Part shown: positions 1-10,254 of the stretch, in pieces
Numbering within the stretch: the stretch's first letter is position 1
Layout: each line of letters begins with the position of its first letter
Assembly (NCBI RefSeq): GCF_003287735.1
Contig: NZ_NSCM01000005.1
Location: 1 to 64,000 of the forward strand
Reading direction: 5' to 3'
From: Photorhabdus bodei
GTDB lineage: Bacteria > Pseudomonadota > Gammaproteobacteria > Enterobacterales > Enterobacteriaceae
DNA: 64,000 bases
Made by a program: the position numbers and the translations under genes
The notes under the pieces: generated by a model
Database searches by the model: none
What the model saw: the letters and a program-made list of their open reading frames with translations, nothing else
What the model was told of the DNA's origin: nothing

Positions 1-215
1 ATAAAATTCGCCATGAATTGAAACAAAGTGTGCCGTTTTTCCCCGATATGAAGAACAAACCGACACAATCCCCCACCGCGCGTTGGGTGTTTCTGGCCTT
101 TGAAGGGATCAGCACCTTTGAATTTCAAGAACATAAAATGGTGACAGGAATGCAATCTTACCACCATGAGCTTTTGAGTTTATTAGGCGTACAATATAAA
201 GCGGTTTATTCCTGA
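1..215 (+). pseudogene. C-terminal fragment of an IS1634-like transposase
   Basis: The frame is open from the window edge to a stop at 215. The translated tail carries a basic stretch followed by 'KPTQSPTARWVF', then a short divergent tail. That P-T-x-x-P-T-x-R-W-V-F ending is what I recall for the C-terminus of IS1634/DUF4277-type transposases. Only the end is inside the window, so it may be a whole gene cut by the window or a relic. No terminal inverted repeat was identified. Family assignment is from memory of the motif and is moderate at best. Confidence 0.45.
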
Positions 216-1038
216 ATTAGGTGCGGAATGAAGGGTATATATTTGTTTCTTAAGCGTTACGCTTTAATCACATAATAACAACAAATTTAATATAAATAAA
301 AATTACTGCTAATAACCTAACATTGCTTAAACAATATTATAATAAACAATCCAATTCAATTGGGTGGATTTTCTATTTTTATCGATGGATCAAATAGCTG
401 AAACCAGATTGAATTTATTATTAAGTGATTTATATTACACGTAGCTATTTGGATTTCACTTTGCGCTGATTTCCACACCTGCTAATTCGTTAATATTACT
501 CTAGCTATCATTCATTACAATTACTAACGTATTATGAATCACTAATAGATTTCCTGAATAAAAGGAGATAACTATCAATATCAGTCAAGACAAAAGACTC
601 GGTTTATATACCCGTCATCTTTCAAGTTGCCTCTTTGTTGGCTGCACTCGCTCACCCAGGTCACATAGTTATCTATGCTCCCAAGGATTCACTCCCTTGC
701 CGTCGCGATGCATCTTGAAATCCATAGGGTATAACTTTATAACTAAGGGTGCAAAATTTATAGGCAATCGTTATCGTGCAAAAAACTGACCCTTTTCACT
801 CTTCGTTTATAAAACGTTTATAAAACGTGAGAATAATACAGTATCCGGACCAAAGAACATTATAGGCCCACTAGCAAAAATCATTTTAATTAAAAGATGC
901 TATAGTTAACCATCAGGTTAAATACGTAAAATTATTTTTCACTGTCTATTCCAGGCAGCGAAACCAAAGAAAATATCTACTAATAATAATGTAATTTGTA
1001 TTTTTAAAACATAACACCAACAGATCCAGGACAATAGA
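216..1038. other. Gene-free region upstream of exsA
   Basis: About 820 AT-rich bases with no convincing gene. It contains one ERIC element (607-733). In Pseudomonas exsA is preceded by exsC-exsE-exsB; no open frame resembling those proteins is visible here. The exsA promoter must lie in the stretch after the ERIC element, but I could not single out a convincing -35/-10 pair. Confidence 0.5.
607..733 (+). repeat. ERIC element (copy 1)
   Basis: A 127-base imperfect palindrome starting TATACCCGTCATC and ending CCATAGGGTATA, with the ERIC core 'CAAGTTGCCTCTTTGTTGGC'. The same sequence recurs at 26075-26201 and 63536-63662, and inverted at 59746-59869. ERIC/IRU elements are non-coding enterobacterial repeats that fold into a long hairpin when transcribed. 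This copy lies between the transposase fragment and exsA. Confidence 0.9.
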
Positions 1039-1857
1039 ATGAACGGCATCACAACATCAGGGAAGGGAATGGATATCTCACTACTCCAGCGTAGCATGCC
1101 TGCCTTTAACGTTATAGAGCACCCCCAAGAAGGGATATATATCCTGCTCGAAGGTGAAATGACATGGCAGGACAGCACCAATACCTACGATATCTCCCAC
1201 AATGAGCTGCTTTTTGTTCGTCGTGGCAGTTATGCAGCAAAAACGCGTAGCGATACTTGCAAACTACTCTGGTTGCCTCTGAGTACGACTTTCCTCCACG
1301 GGTTTCTGCAACGCTTTGGTACTCTGCTCAGTGAAGTCGAGCGGCACAACATGTCAACACCCGAATTAATTGCATTTACCTCATCCCCTTTGTTATCTCA
1401 AAGTATAAATGGGCTGGTCGATCTATTGGCTCATGATTATCCTACAGCGCTGGGTCAACTCAGAACAGAAGAACTGCTATTGTTATTAGCATTTGGAGAA
1501 CAAGGTACTTTGCTCATGTCAGTATTACGACAATTGAGCAATCGCCAAGTGGAACGTTTACAGAGTTTTATGGAAAATCACTACCTTAAGGAGTGGAAAC
1601 TCAGTGAATTCGCTAAAGAATTTGGTATGGGATTAACCACCTTCAAGGAGCTATTCCGTTCGGTATACGGAATATCACCACGCGCTTGGATCAGTGAACG
1701 CCGTATTCTTTATGCACATCAACTACTACTCAATAGCGAGATGAGTATTGTTAATATCTCGATGGAAGCAGGATTTTCCAGCCAATCCTACTTCACTCAA
1801 AGCTATCGGAGACGCTTTAATTGCACGCCCAGTCGAGCCAGGTATGGCAAAGAGTAA
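1039..1857 (+). CDS. exsA: AraC-family T3SS master activator ExsA
   Basis: 272 residues, the usual size of ExsA/LcrF. The N-terminal ~160 residues form the cupin-like regulatory half. The C-terminal ~100 residues carry the double helix-turn-helix of AraC proteins, including 'GISPRAWISERRI' and the family signature 'SIVNISMEAGFSSQSYFTQSYRRRF'. Family knowledge: ExsA activates all T3SS promoters and is held inactive by ExsD until secretion starts. The position directly upstream of exsD and the ysc/psc-type genes supports ExsA rather than another AraC protein. The start ATG lies shortly after the AT-rich promoter region; upstream exsC/E/B are absent from the window. Confidence 0.92.
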   Translation: MNGITTSGKGMDISLLQRSMPAFNVIEHPQEGIYILLEGEMTWQDSTNTYDISHNELLFVRRGSYAAKTRSDTCKLLWLPLSTTFLHGFLQRFGTLLSEVERHNMSTPELIAFTSSPLLSQSINGLVDLLAHDYPTALGQLRTEELLLLLAFGEQGTLLMSVLRQLSNRQVERLQSFMENHYLKEWKLSEFAKEFGMGLTTFKELFRSVYGISPRAWISERRILYAHQLLLNSEMSIVNISMEAGFSSQSYFTQSYRRRFNCTPSRARYGKE

Positions 1858-1971
1858 CGATTGGCTAAAATAATCTGACGTTTTTTACAAGTTAACCGTT
1901 GGCCTGACAGATAAAATAAGGCCATCCCTAATTTAATCGACAAGAGTGACTAGCAGCAAGATGAGCATAGC

Positions 1972-2805
1972 ATGAGCCAGCAAGACCATAATCAGACTCG
2001 AACCAGCATGTTTCTCGGCCGCAAGATCTCTGTCACGCAGTCGGGAATTCCACGCCGGGATCAATTACTCGGAAAATCATCGGCTATTCAGTATCAGAAT
2101 AGAGACATTATCAATAGCCAACAGTTTATTTTATTACAACGTTTGCTACCCAGACATCTGCTGGAAAGCTTGATCAAGTCCGTCTGGTTTCGTAGACGGT
2201 TAAATTGCGGGCAAGCTTTGCGGCGTGATGACCTACAACAGCTCATTAGAGCGGCGGCGGAACCGGAATGTGACTGGAATAAGGTGCTGGGTGACCGCAT
2301 AAACCTAGCTGACAGACATCTTTTACAGCACTGGGTATTACAGCCGCTATTTGACTGGTGGCTCCGTTTGTTGGAGCCAGAGATAGACTTCTGGTTCACT
2401 GAATTTGATCAGTTACAGATCCAAGAACGGCAACTGCGTGCTAAAGCGCATTTTTGGCAGCAAGCCGAAAGCGTCTCGTCTCAATGCCGGGAACAATATC
2501 ATAAAGAGGTTACATCTTTGCAAGCAGCGCTTAATCAACGCAAGCAACTATTAGAAAAACGGCTGTTGACAACGGAAACCCAGGCTCGCGAAGCATGGCC
2601 CAACTGGTTTACTGGGCTAGATGCGCTCCAGACTGGCGGCGACCTAACCGCTTTTATGCCGGTTCCCGAAGCACTGTCATCCTGTTGGGCGTGGTTGACT
2701 ACTTTAGAGCATGACACCGAGGAAGCTACTCACTTGAAAAAATGGCTTTGTGCCCATTTTCTGTGCCTGCCACAGGACAATTTTTACTGGCAATCGACGA
2801 CCTAA
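1972..2805 (+). CDS. exsD: ExsA antiactivator ExsD
   Basis: 277 residues, almost exactly the length of Pseudomonas ExsD (about 276). The N-terminal 'TSMFLGRKISVTQSGIPRRD' segment is followed by helical regions and a long coiled coil around residues 145-205, then an acidic C-terminus. ExsD binds ExsA and blocks its DNA binding. The ExsC/ExsE partners that normally relieve it are not seen in this window. The 114-base gap after exsA is where an ExsA-dependent promoter would sit by analogy with Pseudomonas; I could not identify clear ExsA boxes. Assignment rests on length, position and overall resemblance. Confidence 0.8.
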   Translation: MSQQDHNQTRTSMFLGRKISVTQSGIPRRDQLLGKSSAIQYQNRDIINSQQFILLQRLLPRHLLESLIKSVWFRRRLNCGQALRRDDLQQLIRAAAEPECDWNKVLGDRINLADRHLLQHWVLQPLFDWWLRLLEPEIDFWFTEFDQLQIQERQLRAKAHFWQQAESVSSQCREQYHKEVTSLQAALNQRKQLLEKRLLTTETQAREAWPNWFTGLDALQTGGDLTAFMPVPEALSSCWAWLTTLEHDTEEATHLKKWLCAHFLCLPQDNFYWQSTT

Positions 2806-2820
2806 TTATTTAGAGGAAAC

Positions 2821-3243
2821 ATGCAAATTCTACTCAATCATTTGGCCAGTCACTTAGGCCAGAAGCCTTTTGTTTCCGATAGACAAGGGCATTACCATTT
2901 GCACATTGATAACTACAACCTGTTTTTTCGCCAACAGGGAACTGAACTTGTGTTATCCAGCCCGCTGAGCTGGCGCCATAACCCAAAAGATCCGTCAGGC
3001 GCTGAATTACTGAAAACACTATTGCAACAAGTTACGTGCTGGGGACGCCATGCTCCCCACGCACTGACCTTAGATGAATCAGAGAATCTTATTCTGGAAG
3101 CACGCCTTGACCTTGATAGTTTGGATATTCAAATACTGGAACAGATGCTAACTCTGCACATCGATCTACTGGAACAAATCATGGCTTTATTGTCGGAAAC
3201 CCAATCCGCCCCTCAATGGAAACAGGCAATATGGCAACCATGA
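2821..3243 (+). CDS. yscB: YscB/PscB-type T3SS chaperone
   Basis: 140 residues, acidic, with the alternating helix/strand pattern of class I T3SS chaperones (CesT fold). In Yersinia, YscB pairs with SycN to chaperone the gatekeeper YopN. It is preceded by 'AGAGGAAAC' 15 bases after exsD and overlaps the start of the secretin gene, so it is translated within the same transcript. The identification comes mainly from position (exsD - yscB - yscC, as in Pseudomonas) and size. Confidence 0.78.
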   Translation: MQILLNHLASHLGQKPFVSDRQGHYHLHIDNYNLFFRQQGTELVLSSPLSWRHNPKDPSGAELLKTLLQQVTCWGRHAPHALTLDESENLILEARLDLDSLDIQILEQMLTLHIDLLEQIMALLSETQSAPQWKQAIWQP

Positions 3244-5081
3244 AACCATTCCAAAGGCTATGCCGTTCCCTACTGTTGTCGTTGAGTATCAGCGGTGTGA
3301 TGCTCCCTTCTGCTTATAGCCAAGATCTGGATTGGTTTCCTGCGCCTTATAACTATCTGGCAAAAGGAGAAAGCTTGCGGGATGTACTGGTTAATTTCGG
3401 CGCCAACTATGAAGCATCAGTGGTTGTCAGCGACAAGGTGACCGATCAAGTTAACGGCCATTTTGAGCAGGACACTCCTCAGGAATTCCTGCAACATTTA
3501 TCCTCTCTCTATAATCTGGTCTGGTACTACGACGGGAGTGTGCTTTATGTATTCAAAAACAGTGAAATACAATCGCGCTTGCTTAAACTTGAACGAACCA
3601 ACGCAACGGAGTTACAGCAAGCCCTAAAACGTTCCGGTATTTGGGAGCCACGCTTTGGCTGGCGTCCTGATCCAGGCAACCAACTGGTTTACGTATCAGG
3701 CCCTCCTCGTTATCTTGAACTGGTTGATCAGACTACATCCGCACTGGAACAGCAGTCATTGCTGCGTAGCGAAAAAACGGGTGCCTTGACAGTGGAAATT
3801 TTCCCGCTCAAATACGCCTCAGTGGTCGATCGCAAGATCCAGTATCGTGATACCAGTATTGAGGCGCCGGGCATAGCCACCATTCTCTCCCGCCTGCTCA
3901 GTGATACCAATGTGACCGCTGTTACTGGTGAAGCATCTTCTTCTATGGGAGAAAGCTACTCAAGCCGTGCGGTCGTACAAGCAGAACCCTCCCTAAATGC
4001 CATCATTGTACGGGATAACCCGGAAAGGATGTCCATGTACGCCCATTTGATCAACGCACTGGATAAACCCTCCGCCCGGATTGAAGTTGCCCTTTCCATC
4101 GTCGACATCGACGCAAACAACCTTTCAGAACTGGGAGTTGACTGGCAAGTCGGAATCAACACCGGGCCTCGCCATATCATTGATATCACAACTTCTGCCA
4201 GGGAAAAAAGAGAGAGCAAAGAAAAAGGTGAAAACCTCGGTTCAGCCGCATTAGGGAGCCTGGTCGATCGCCGTGGCCTGGATTACCTGCTCGCCAAAAT
4301 AACCTTGCTAGAGAGTAAAGGAAGCGCTCAGGTGATTTCCCGCCCAACGCTTTTAACGCAGGAGAATACACAAGCAGTCATTGACAACAATGAAACCTAC
4401 TACGTGAAAGTTAATGGCGAACGGGTTGCCGAGCTTAAAAGCCTTACCTATGGCACTATGCTACGCATGATCCCCAGAGTCATCCAAGTAGGAGATTCTC
4501 CTGAAATCAGTTTAGACCTGCATATTGAGGATGGTAACCAGAAACCTAATAGCTCAGGACAGGATGGCATCCCGACTATCAGCCGAACCGTTGTCGATAC
4601 CGTTGCCAGAGTTGGACATGGGCAAAGTCTGCTGATTGGTGGCATCTACCGCGACGAAATGAGTCAAATAACACGCAAGGTGCCATTTTTAGGCGATATC
4701 CCCTACCTGGGTGTCTTGTTTCGCAATACCAGTGAGCAAGTTCGGCGATCAGTACGGCTATTCATTATTGAGCCACGTCTGATTGATAGTGGGATAGCCC
4801 ATTATCTGGCTCTTGGTAACGGACAAGATCTACGCCCTGGATTACTGGCAACACAGGATATCTCTAATCAGAGCTTATCGTTGGGTAAAGTTCTAGGGAG
4901 TGCACAGTGCCAACCATTATCCTCGGCTCGTCAAATACAAGAAACGCTACGGCAAGCGGGTAAAAGCTCGTTTTTAGACTCATGCCGAATGGGTAACACT
5001 TACGGATGGCGAGTCATTGAACAGCAATGTTCACTGAAAGAAACCTGGTGTGTTCGTGTACAAAATAAGGCGAATAGATGA
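3231..5081 (+). CDS. sctC: T3SS outer-membrane secretin SctC (YscC/PscC)
   Basis: About 616 residues. A signal peptide ('[23 protein letters not shown]') is followed by N-domains and the C-terminal secretin domain, with '[16 protein letters not shown]' and '...[16 protein letters not shown]' close to the end, both hallmarks of secretins. It forms the outer-membrane ring of the injectisome. The longest frame starts at 3216; ATGs at 3231 and 3240 are equally possible, and the latter puts the signal peptide right at the N-terminus. The start overlaps yscB by a few codons. No defect is visible. Confidence 0.93.
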   Translation: MATMKPFQRLCRSLLLSLSISGVMLPSAYSQDLDWFPAPYNYLAKGESLRDVLVNFGANYEASVVVSDKVTDQVNGHFEQDTPQEFLQHLSSLYNLVWYYDGSVLYVFKNSEIQSRLLKLERTNATELQQALKRSGIWEPRFGWRPDPGNQLVYVSGPPRYLELVDQTTSALEQQSLLRSEKTGALTVEIFPLKYASVVDRKIQYRDTSIEAPGIATILSRLLSDTNVTAVTGEASSSMGESYSSRAVVQAEPSLNAIIVRDNPERMSMYAHLINALDKPSARIEVALSIVDIDANNLSELGVDWQVGINTGPRHIIDITTSAREKRESKEKGENLGSAALGSLVDRRGLDYLLAKITLLESKGSAQVISRPTLLTQENTQAVIDNNETYYVKVNGERVAELKSLTYGTMLRMIPRVIQVGDSPEISLDLHIEDGNQKPNSSGQDGIPTISRTVVDTVARVGHGQSLLIGGIYRDEMSQITRKVPFLGDIPYLGVLFRNTSEQVRRSVRLFIIEPRLIDSGIAHYLALGNGQDLRPGLLATQDISNQSLSLGKVLGSAQCQPLSSARQIQETLRQAGKSSFLDSCRMGNTYGWRVIEQQCSLKETWCVRVQNKANR

Positions 5082-6346
5082 GTTGGAAAATTCGCTTTTA
5101 CCGCGGACTGAATAAAAGTATTGAGGTCAATTTAGCTGAGGGGCGTTTAGCCATCGGCTCAGACCCCCTACAGGCAGATATCGTTCTGGTGGATGAAGAT
5201 GTTGCTCCTGTGCACCTGATCTTAGAAGTCGAACCAGACTCAATTCGCCTGTTGGAATGGGCCGGGGAAGTCGCACCAAGTCAGAATGGCGAACCGCTGT
5301 CACCGGGTGCGACATTGCAAGCGCTGGCCCGTCAGGAGGCTGGCCCGTTATTGTGGGCTTTTTGTGACCAACAACATATATTCCCAAACCAACTGGCTGA
5401 ACCCGCGGTCACACCACAGCGTCCTGCCAGACAAAATCATAGTCGGGTAGCTGGTGGAATGTTGATACTTTGTCTGGTACTGGCACTTGGTTTCCTGGCG
5501 CTGCTTGGACATGAAGGATGGCAAAGAAGCAACATGTCCAACGGTATGGCCGAGCAAGAACTACGCCGTTTTCTCAGTAGTGATTCAGCCTATCGCCAGG
5601 TGAGAGTACAAATGATGCCCAATCACGGGCCGCCGTTGCTCAAAGGTTATGTGGCTCTCAACCACCAACGGCTGGCCCTGCAACAGTATCTCGATACCCA
5701 CTCTCTCAGTTATCGGCTGGAGTTACGTACTATGGAAGAGTTACGTCAGGGGGTAGATTTCATTTTACAAAAATTAGGCTATGCCCAGATCCAAAGTAGC
5801 GATGGTAAACAACCCGGTTGGATCCGCCTTATAGGCGAAGTCACTGATACCAGCCAGCAATGGAACGATATCGAGTCACTACTCAAACGTGATGTTCCGG
5901 GTTTGCTTGGTATAGAAAACCAGACGCGGTTCACCGGTAACCACCTCAAGCGACTGGATATGTTATTAGCTAAACATGATTTACCTGACACGCTGACCTA
6001 CAAGGATAAAAATGATCGTATCGAGTTCATAGGTCAACTGGATGAACACCAAACGCATAACTTCTACCGCTTACAACAGGTATTTAAGCAAGAGTTCGGC
6101 AACCAGCCGGCACTGGTATTACTGAATAATAAGCAGCTCACCCGCAATGATGAGCTCAATTTCGACGTCCGGGCCGTTTCTCTCGGACGTGTGCCCTATG
6201 TGGTACTCAAAAACAACCTGCGTTACCCGGTTGGAGCAACCACAGAAAACGGTTTAATCATCGAGGACATCCGTCAAGATGCGATTGTTATTACCAAGGG
6301 TAAGCAACAATTTATCGTCAAACTTAACAGGAGCCCAGCTTCATGA
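5078..6346 (+). CDS. sctD: T3SS inner-membrane ring protein SctD (YscD/PscD)
   Basis: 422 residues. The N-terminal ~110 residues are a cytoplasmic FHA-like domain. One transmembrane helix ('[21 protein letters not shown]', about residues 127-147) is followed by a periplasmic region of repeated ring-building/BON-like motifs. This is the architecture of YscD, which links the secretin to the MS ring. The start overlaps the sctC stop as ATGA, implying translational coupling, and the stop overlaps yscE in the same way. Confidence 0.92.
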   Translation: MSWKIRFYRGLNKSIEVNLAEGRLAIGSDPLQADIVLVDEDVAPVHLILEVEPDSIRLLEWAGEVAPSQNGEPLSPGATLQALARQEAGPLLWAFCDQQHIFPNQLAEPAVTPQRPARQNHSRVAGGMLILCLVLALGFLALLGHEGWQRSNMSNGMAEQELRRFLSSDSAYRQVRVQMMPNHGPPLLKGYVALNHQRLALQQYLDTHSLSYRLELRTMEELRQGVDFILQKLGYAQIQSSDGKQPGWIRLIGEVTDTSQQWNDIESLLKRDVPGLLGIENQTRFTGNHLKRLDMLLAKHDLPDTLTYKDKNDRIEFIGQLDEHQTHNFYRLQQVFKQEFGNQPALVLLNNKQLTRNDELNFDVRAVSLGRVPYVVLKNNLRYPVGATTENGLIIEDIRQDAIVITKGKQQFIVKLNRSPAS

Positions 6347-6582
6347 TGACATCCCTGGAAGCACGACTGTTTGGTGCTGATCCCACTTATGTCAACGAAA
6401 TGCAACATCGCCTTTCTCAGGCGCTGAACGATATCAAGCAACACCTGAGACGTGGCGGTTCCGTACAAGAATACCAACAATGGCAACTGGAGGCTGATGC
6501 CATCCAAGCCGCAATCACAATACTTAACACAACAGAAGGAGACCATCATGGCCCAAATTTTCACTTCCGCAACAACAGTTAA
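6343..6582 (+). CDS. yscE: YscE/PscE-type needle co-chaperone
   Basis: 79 residues, helical and charged, starting as ATGATG overlapping the sctD stop. YscE and YscG together bind the needle subunit in the cytoplasm and prevent premature polymerisation. The order yscE-sctF-yscG is that of Yersinia and Pseudomonas. The final 12 codons run into sctF in another frame, so this version is slightly longer than the ~66-residue Yersinia protein. Confidence 0.82.
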   Translation: MMTSLEARLFGADPTYVNEMQHRLSQALNDIKQHLRRGGSVQEYQQWQLEADAIQAAITILNTTEGDHHGPNFHFRNNS

Positions 6583-6802
6583 TACCCTCGACAAGGTTGC
6601 TGATCAGTTAAAGACACAAGCTAACCAAGCCAACACAGACGTCAATGATGCAATCACCGAACTCAGCAAGGGTCCCGACAACCCAGCTCTGCTAGCTGAT
6701 TTACAACACAAGATTAACAAATGGTCGGTCATCTACAACATTAACTCTACTGTCACCCGGTCCATGAAAGACCTGATGCAGGGAATATTACAGAAGATCT
6801 AA
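6548..6802 (+). CDS. sctF: T3SS needle subunit SctF (YscF/PscF)
   Basis: 84 residues beginning '[15 protein letters not shown]', preceded by a strong 'AGAAGGAGACC' ribosome-binding site. That decides this start over a longer in-frame extension upstream. It shows the needle-protein pattern of two helices around a '[18 protein letters not shown]' turn and a C-terminal helix ending '[11 protein letters not shown]'. It polymerises into the hollow needle and is chaperoned by the products of the two flanking genes. It overlaps yscE by 35 bases. Confidence 0.94.
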   Translation: MAQIFTSATTVNTLDKVADQLKTQANQANTDVNDAITELSKGPDNPALLADLQHKINKWSVIYNINSTVTRSMKDLMQGILQKI

Positions 6803-6804
6803 TC

Positions 6805-7158
6805 ATGACACGTTCACTCAAAGGACTACTGGCAGATATTGCTCTGGTTGGAAGCGGCCATCACTGCCATGACGAAGCCAATATTATTGCCGACTGGCTG
6901 ATGTCAGACGAGGAAGGGCAAGAAGCCGCAAACCTGATTCGGCTCTCTTCTTTGACGAACCAAGGCAAATATCAACAGGCTCTGGATTTTGGCCGGGACC
7001 TTCCCTGGCCTAGTTTGGAACCTTGGTTAGCGTTGTGTGAATGGCGTCTGGGACTGGCATCAGCCCTAGAACAAAGACTGACGCGAATGGCTGGCAGTGA
7101 CGATCCACAATTGCTCTCCTTCGTTGATGGCATGCGGGAACAACTGGCTCATGAATAG
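6805..7158 (+). CDS. yscG: YscG/PscG-type needle chaperone (TPR-like)
   Basis: 117 residues, the usual size of YscG. The sequence is helical with TPR-like packing ('[26 protein letters not shown]', written here only as a landmark near residues 37-62). YscG cradles the C-terminal helix of the needle protein. It starts 2 bases after the sctF stop, and its stop overlaps the next gene by 8 bases. Assignment is from position, length and helical pattern. Confidence 0.82.
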   Translation: MTRSLKGLLADIALVGSGHHCHDEANIIADWLMSDEEGQEAANLIRLSSLTNQGKYQQALDFGRDLPWPSLEPWLALCEWRLGLASALEQRLTRMAGSDDPQLLSFVDGMREQLAHE

Positions 7159-7717
7159 GATTGAAGGGCCATCCCATAACACCGTGCCGCAACCAACGGT
7201 ACAGCCTTCGGTCAGCTCCAGGCACCAACTCAGCTTTGAGCAAACACTGGAAACCACGCCGGATCAGCAAATGCTGAAAGAGCGCCAACAACGCTGGCTA
7301 CAGGGCGAATCGCTGGAAAACGTTTTAGGCGATTTTGATCCAGCAACACAGCGCCAAGTGACATGGCAGTGGTATCAAGCTTCAACATCTGATAAACAGC
7401 CCGCCCAACGTGCTCAGTTAGAAGACAAGCTGATCGCTCCGGTACAAGAGCGGCTATGGTCACAGTTTGGCGGCCTGACATTGCCCGTCAATCCGCCACT
7501 GGATATGCCAGAACTGAGAGCGATTGTTCGTGAATTCGCCCCTACGGGTCGACAACAGGAGACGGTTTTCCTCAAGGTACTTGGCAAGATTGAGACTATT
7601 CCGGGCAATGAGTACCTGAGTGACCTTATCCGGCAAGAGTTGAAAACACTGATCCCCCGTAACGGTATGGTGGATAACCTGATACGAAACTCACACAAAC
7701 CTGATTTGGAAGAATAA
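7151..7717 (+). CDS. yscH: YscH/PscH (YopR-like) secreted T3SS protein
   Basis: 188 residues from the ATG at 7151 ('[12 protein letters not shown]'). A longer frame extends upstream to 7097 but would bury this start deep in yscG. In Yersinia, YscH/YopR is an early secreted substrate that influences needle assembly. The sequence has a polar N-terminal ~60 residues, typical of a secretion signal, and a helical C-terminal part. Position between yscG and sctI supports the call; the family is poorly conserved, so this rests on synteny. Confidence 0.75.
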   Translation: MNRIEGPSHNTVPQPTVQPSVSSRHQLSFEQTLETTPDQQMLKERQQRWLQGESLENVLGDFDPATQRQVTWQWYQASTSDKQPAQRAQLEDKLIAPVQERLWSQFGGLTLPVNPPLDMPELRAIVREFAPTGRQQETVFLKVLGKIETIPGNEYLSDLIRQELKTLIPRNGMVDNLIRNSHKPDLEE

Positions 7718-7792
7718 TGGATCAGCCACAACACAGTGAAACAGGGATAGACAACCTAAATAAACTCAACCTACCTCAAATTTGGAGGAATA

Positions 7793-8131
7793 ATGGATCT
7801 ACCACAGATAAGTGAGACACTGATAACCAGCCTGGATGAACTCAACACATCTCAGGCCAGTGCCGAAAATGTTGCGCATTTTGAACTTGCTATGTCCAAT
7901 CAAGATCAGGGGATTGAAAGCAATCTGATCAATGAACTGGGTCAGCTCAGACAACAATTCACTCAGGCGAAACAGGAGCTGGAAGCACAGCTAGCAGTCC
8001 CTGGCAGTGATCCTAACAGCCTGATGCAAATGCAGTGGTCTCTAATGCGGATCACCCTGCAAGAAGAGCTGATTGCCAAAACGGTAGGACGACTCAATCA
8101 AAACATTGAAACCCTAATGAAAGCCCAGTGA
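7793..8131 (+). CDS. sctI: T3SS inner rod protein SctI (YscI/PscI)
   Basis: 112 residues, the same length as I recall for YscI/PscI proteins. It is helical, with the C-terminal 'LMQMQWSLMRITLQEELIAKTVGRLNQNIETLMK' region (shown as landmarks near residues 75-108) that anchors the rod to the base. A ribosome-binding site 'TTGGAGGAA' precedes ATG 7793. The 75 bases separating it from yscH appear to hold a partial duplication of the yscH end ('TTGGAAGAATAATGGATC' versus 'TTGGAGGAATAATGGATC'). Confidence 0.86.
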   Translation: MDLPQISETLITSLDELNTSQASAENVAHFELAMSNQDQGIESNLINELGQLRQQFTQAKQELEAQLAVPGSDPNSLMQMQWSLMRITLQEELIAKTVGRLNQNIETLMKAQ

Positions 8132-8137
8132 GGAGCT

Positions 8138-8875
8138 GTGAAGAAACACTATATAATCTGCGTCATGCTCGCTGTCCTGATGCTAACTGGCTGTAAAATC
8201 GAACTCTACACCGGAGTTAGCCAAAAAGAAGGCAACGAAATGTTAGCCTTGCTCAGGGAAGCGGGCATTTCCTCTGATAAGCAGCCAGACAAAGATGGCA
8301 ATATCAAGCTGTTAGTCGAAGAGTCTGATATCGCCCAAGCTGTTGAGGTACTCAAGCGTAAAGGATATCCACGGGAAAGCTTTTCCTCGTTACAAGATGT
8401 CTTCCCTAAAGACGGCCTTATCTCTTCACCAATAGAGGAGCGAGCACGGCTTAATTTCGCCAAAGCACAGGAGATTGCTCGAACACTTTCTGAGATCGAT
8501 GGTGTACTGGTAGCACGGGTACATGTTGTTTTACCCGAGGAGCAAGACAGACTAGGTAAAAAACTATCGCCAGCCTCTTCCTCGGTGTTTATCAAGCACG
8601 CAGCGGATGTGCAACTCGACACTTACATTCCTCAGATCAAGCAACTGGTTAATAACAGCATTGAAGGGTTGAGTTATGATCGGATCAGTGTCGTATTAGT
8701 GCCCGCAGCGGGCGTGCGTCAGGTACCGCTGGCACCACGCTACTCCACGCTGTTCTCTATCCAAGTGACTGAAGAGTCACAGGGACGTCTGCTTGGAGTG
8801 TTGGTACTATTGTTAGCCTTATTATTTGTCAGTAATCTGGCGCAATTCCTGTGGCACCGAAGCAGGATGCAATAA
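8138..8875 (+). CDS. sctJ: T3SS MS-ring lipoprotein SctJ (YscJ/PscJ)
   Basis: 245 residues from a GTG start preceded by 'GAGGAGCT'. A lipoprotein signal peptide ends in the lipobox 'LTGC' (Cys19). The body carries the YscJ/FliF ring-building domains, including '[11 protein letters not shown]' and '[27 protein letters not shown]' (landmarks near residues 31-41 and 105-131). One transmembrane helix lies near the C-terminus ('[20 protein letters not shown]'). It forms the inner-membrane ring. It is immediately followed by sctK with no intergenic base. Confidence 0.95.
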   Translation: MKKHYIICVMLAVLMLTGCKIELYTGVSQKEGNEMLALLREAGISSDKQPDKDGNIKLLVEESDIAQAVEVLKRKGYPRESFSSLQDVFPKDGLISSPIEERARLNFAKAQEIARTLSEIDGVLVARVHVVLPEEQDRLGKKLSPASSSVFIKHAADVQLDTYIPQIKQLVNNSIEGLSYDRISVVLVPAAGVRQVPLAPRYSTLFSIQVTEESQGRLLGVLVLLLALLFVSNLAQFLWHRSRMQ

Positions 8876-9502
8876 ATGGTAACCGCATTAACGCCTTATC
8901 AATTTCGGTTTTGCCCTGCCAGCTATATTCATTCTGACCATCTATTATCGGAATGGCTTGCAGTCTTATCTTCCCTACCTGAGTGGCGAAACTCTCCCAG
9001 GCTAAATGGGCTACTGCTGACCCAATTTGATCTACATGTGGATTATGAATTACCAACTGGATTGGGAAATATCGCCCTGTTAGAGCAATCGTGCTTAGAA
9101 CAACTTCTTACCTGGCTAGGAGCTTTACTTCATGGGCAAGCTATTCGCCATTGTCTGATGGCGACAGAACTTCGCCACTTACATGACTCACTAGGAAAAG
9201 AGGGACATCGCTTCTGCTTAAATTATCTCGACATCATTATCGGCAACTGGCCGACTGGCTGGCAGCGCTCATTACCACCAGAAATTAATGCAAACTATTT
9301 TCGTACCAGTGCCTTACAGTTCTGGCTAACGGCGATGGAGCCTCCTCCTATTGATTTCGCTAAGCGCCTGAGCCTACGGCTTCCCGTTTATGAAAACCTC
9401 GCGGCCTGGCCTATCAGCCAGGCAGAACGACCGTTGGCACAAGCATTGTGTCTCAAATTGGCTAAGCAAGTGAACACAGAATGTTACCATTTATTAAAAT
9501 AA
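8876..9502 (+). CDS. sctK: T3SS sorting-platform protein SctK (YscK/PscK)
   Basis: 208 residues, near the 209-residue norm of YscK. SctK connects the cytoplasmic sorting platform (SctQ-SctL-SctN) to the SctD ring. The sequence starts 'MVTALTPYQFRFCPASYIH' and is typical of this low-conservation family. Its last 22 bases overlap the start of sctL. Position between sctJ and sctL makes the assignment secure despite weak motifs. Confidence 0.86.
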   Translation: MVTALTPYQFRFCPASYIHSDHLLSEWLAVLSSLPEWRNSPRLNGLLLTQFDLHVDYELPTGLGNIALLEQSCLEQLLTWLGALLHGQAIRHCLMATELRHLHDSLGKEGHRFCLNYLDIIIGNWPTGWQRSLPPEINANYFRTSALQFWLTAMEPPPIDFAKRLSLRLPVYENLAAWPISQAERPLAQALCLKLAKQVNTECYHLLK

Positions 9503-10098
9503 CGACAGAGCATCTTCAACTGTCTCCTGAACTCCAGATACTGCGTAAAGCGGACTATCAGACCTGCCTCAGTGCCAAATCTCTGCTTGAGGCTGCCCGG
9601 CTTCAGGCACAAGAAATTGAACATGACGCGCAGGCAGTGTATGAGCAACAAAAAGAGTTAGGTTGGCAAGCAGGCATTGATGCTGCCCGCGCAGAACAAG
9701 CTAACCTGATTCATCAAACCCAGTTGCAATGCCAACAATATTACCGGCAGGTGGAACAACAGATGAGCAATGTAGTATTGCAGGCTGTACGTAAAATCCT
9801 AAAGAATTATGACCAAGTTTCCCTCACCTTACAGATAGTTCGTGAGGCCCTGTCATTAGTCAGTAACCAGAAACAGGTTATCCTGCGCGTTAATCCTGAA
9901 CAGGCCGCCACAGTTCGCGAACAAATATCACGGGTACACAAAGATTTCCCTGAAATCGGCTACTTAGAGATCACTGCTGATGAGCGTCTCGATCAAGGGG
10001 GCTGTATTTTAGAAACAGAAGTCGGGATCATTGATGCCAGTTTGGATAGCCAATTAGAAGCACTGATGTCAGCCATCAATAACCAATGGCAAAGTTGA
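9481..10098 (+). CDS. sctL: T3SS ATPase stator SctL (YscL/PscL)
   Basis: 205 residues starting 'MLPFIKITTEHLQLSPE'. An N-terminal segment is followed by a long Gln/Glu/Ala-rich coiled coil (about residues 35-95) and a FliH-like C-terminal domain ending 'GGCILETEVGIIDASLDSQLEAL' (landmark near residues 172-194). SctL binds and restrains the ATPase SctN. This is the last structural gene of the operon; a 156-base gap separates it from the effector gene. Confidence 0.92.
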   Translation: MLPFIKITTEHLQLSPELQILRKADYQTCLSAKSLLEAARLQAQEIEHDAQAVYEQQKELGWQAGIDAARAEQANLIHQTQLQCQQYYRQVEQQMSNVVLQAVRKILKNYDQVSLTLQIVREALSLVSNQKQVILRVNPEQAATVREQISRVHKDFPEIGYLEITADERLDQGGCILETEVGIIDASLDSQLEALMSAINNQWQS

Positions 10099-10254
10099 CG
10101 ATGCCATCACGCCTCAAAGAGATAACCGGTTTTCGACGGAAAGTGAAAATTTCTTCTGCCGTTATTAATATTCTCTATTTCGACAAAACATTATGATTCA
10201 CTCTACCTAATATCCAAGCGTATATCTCAAAAAAAACCACTTAAGGAGTGACCA

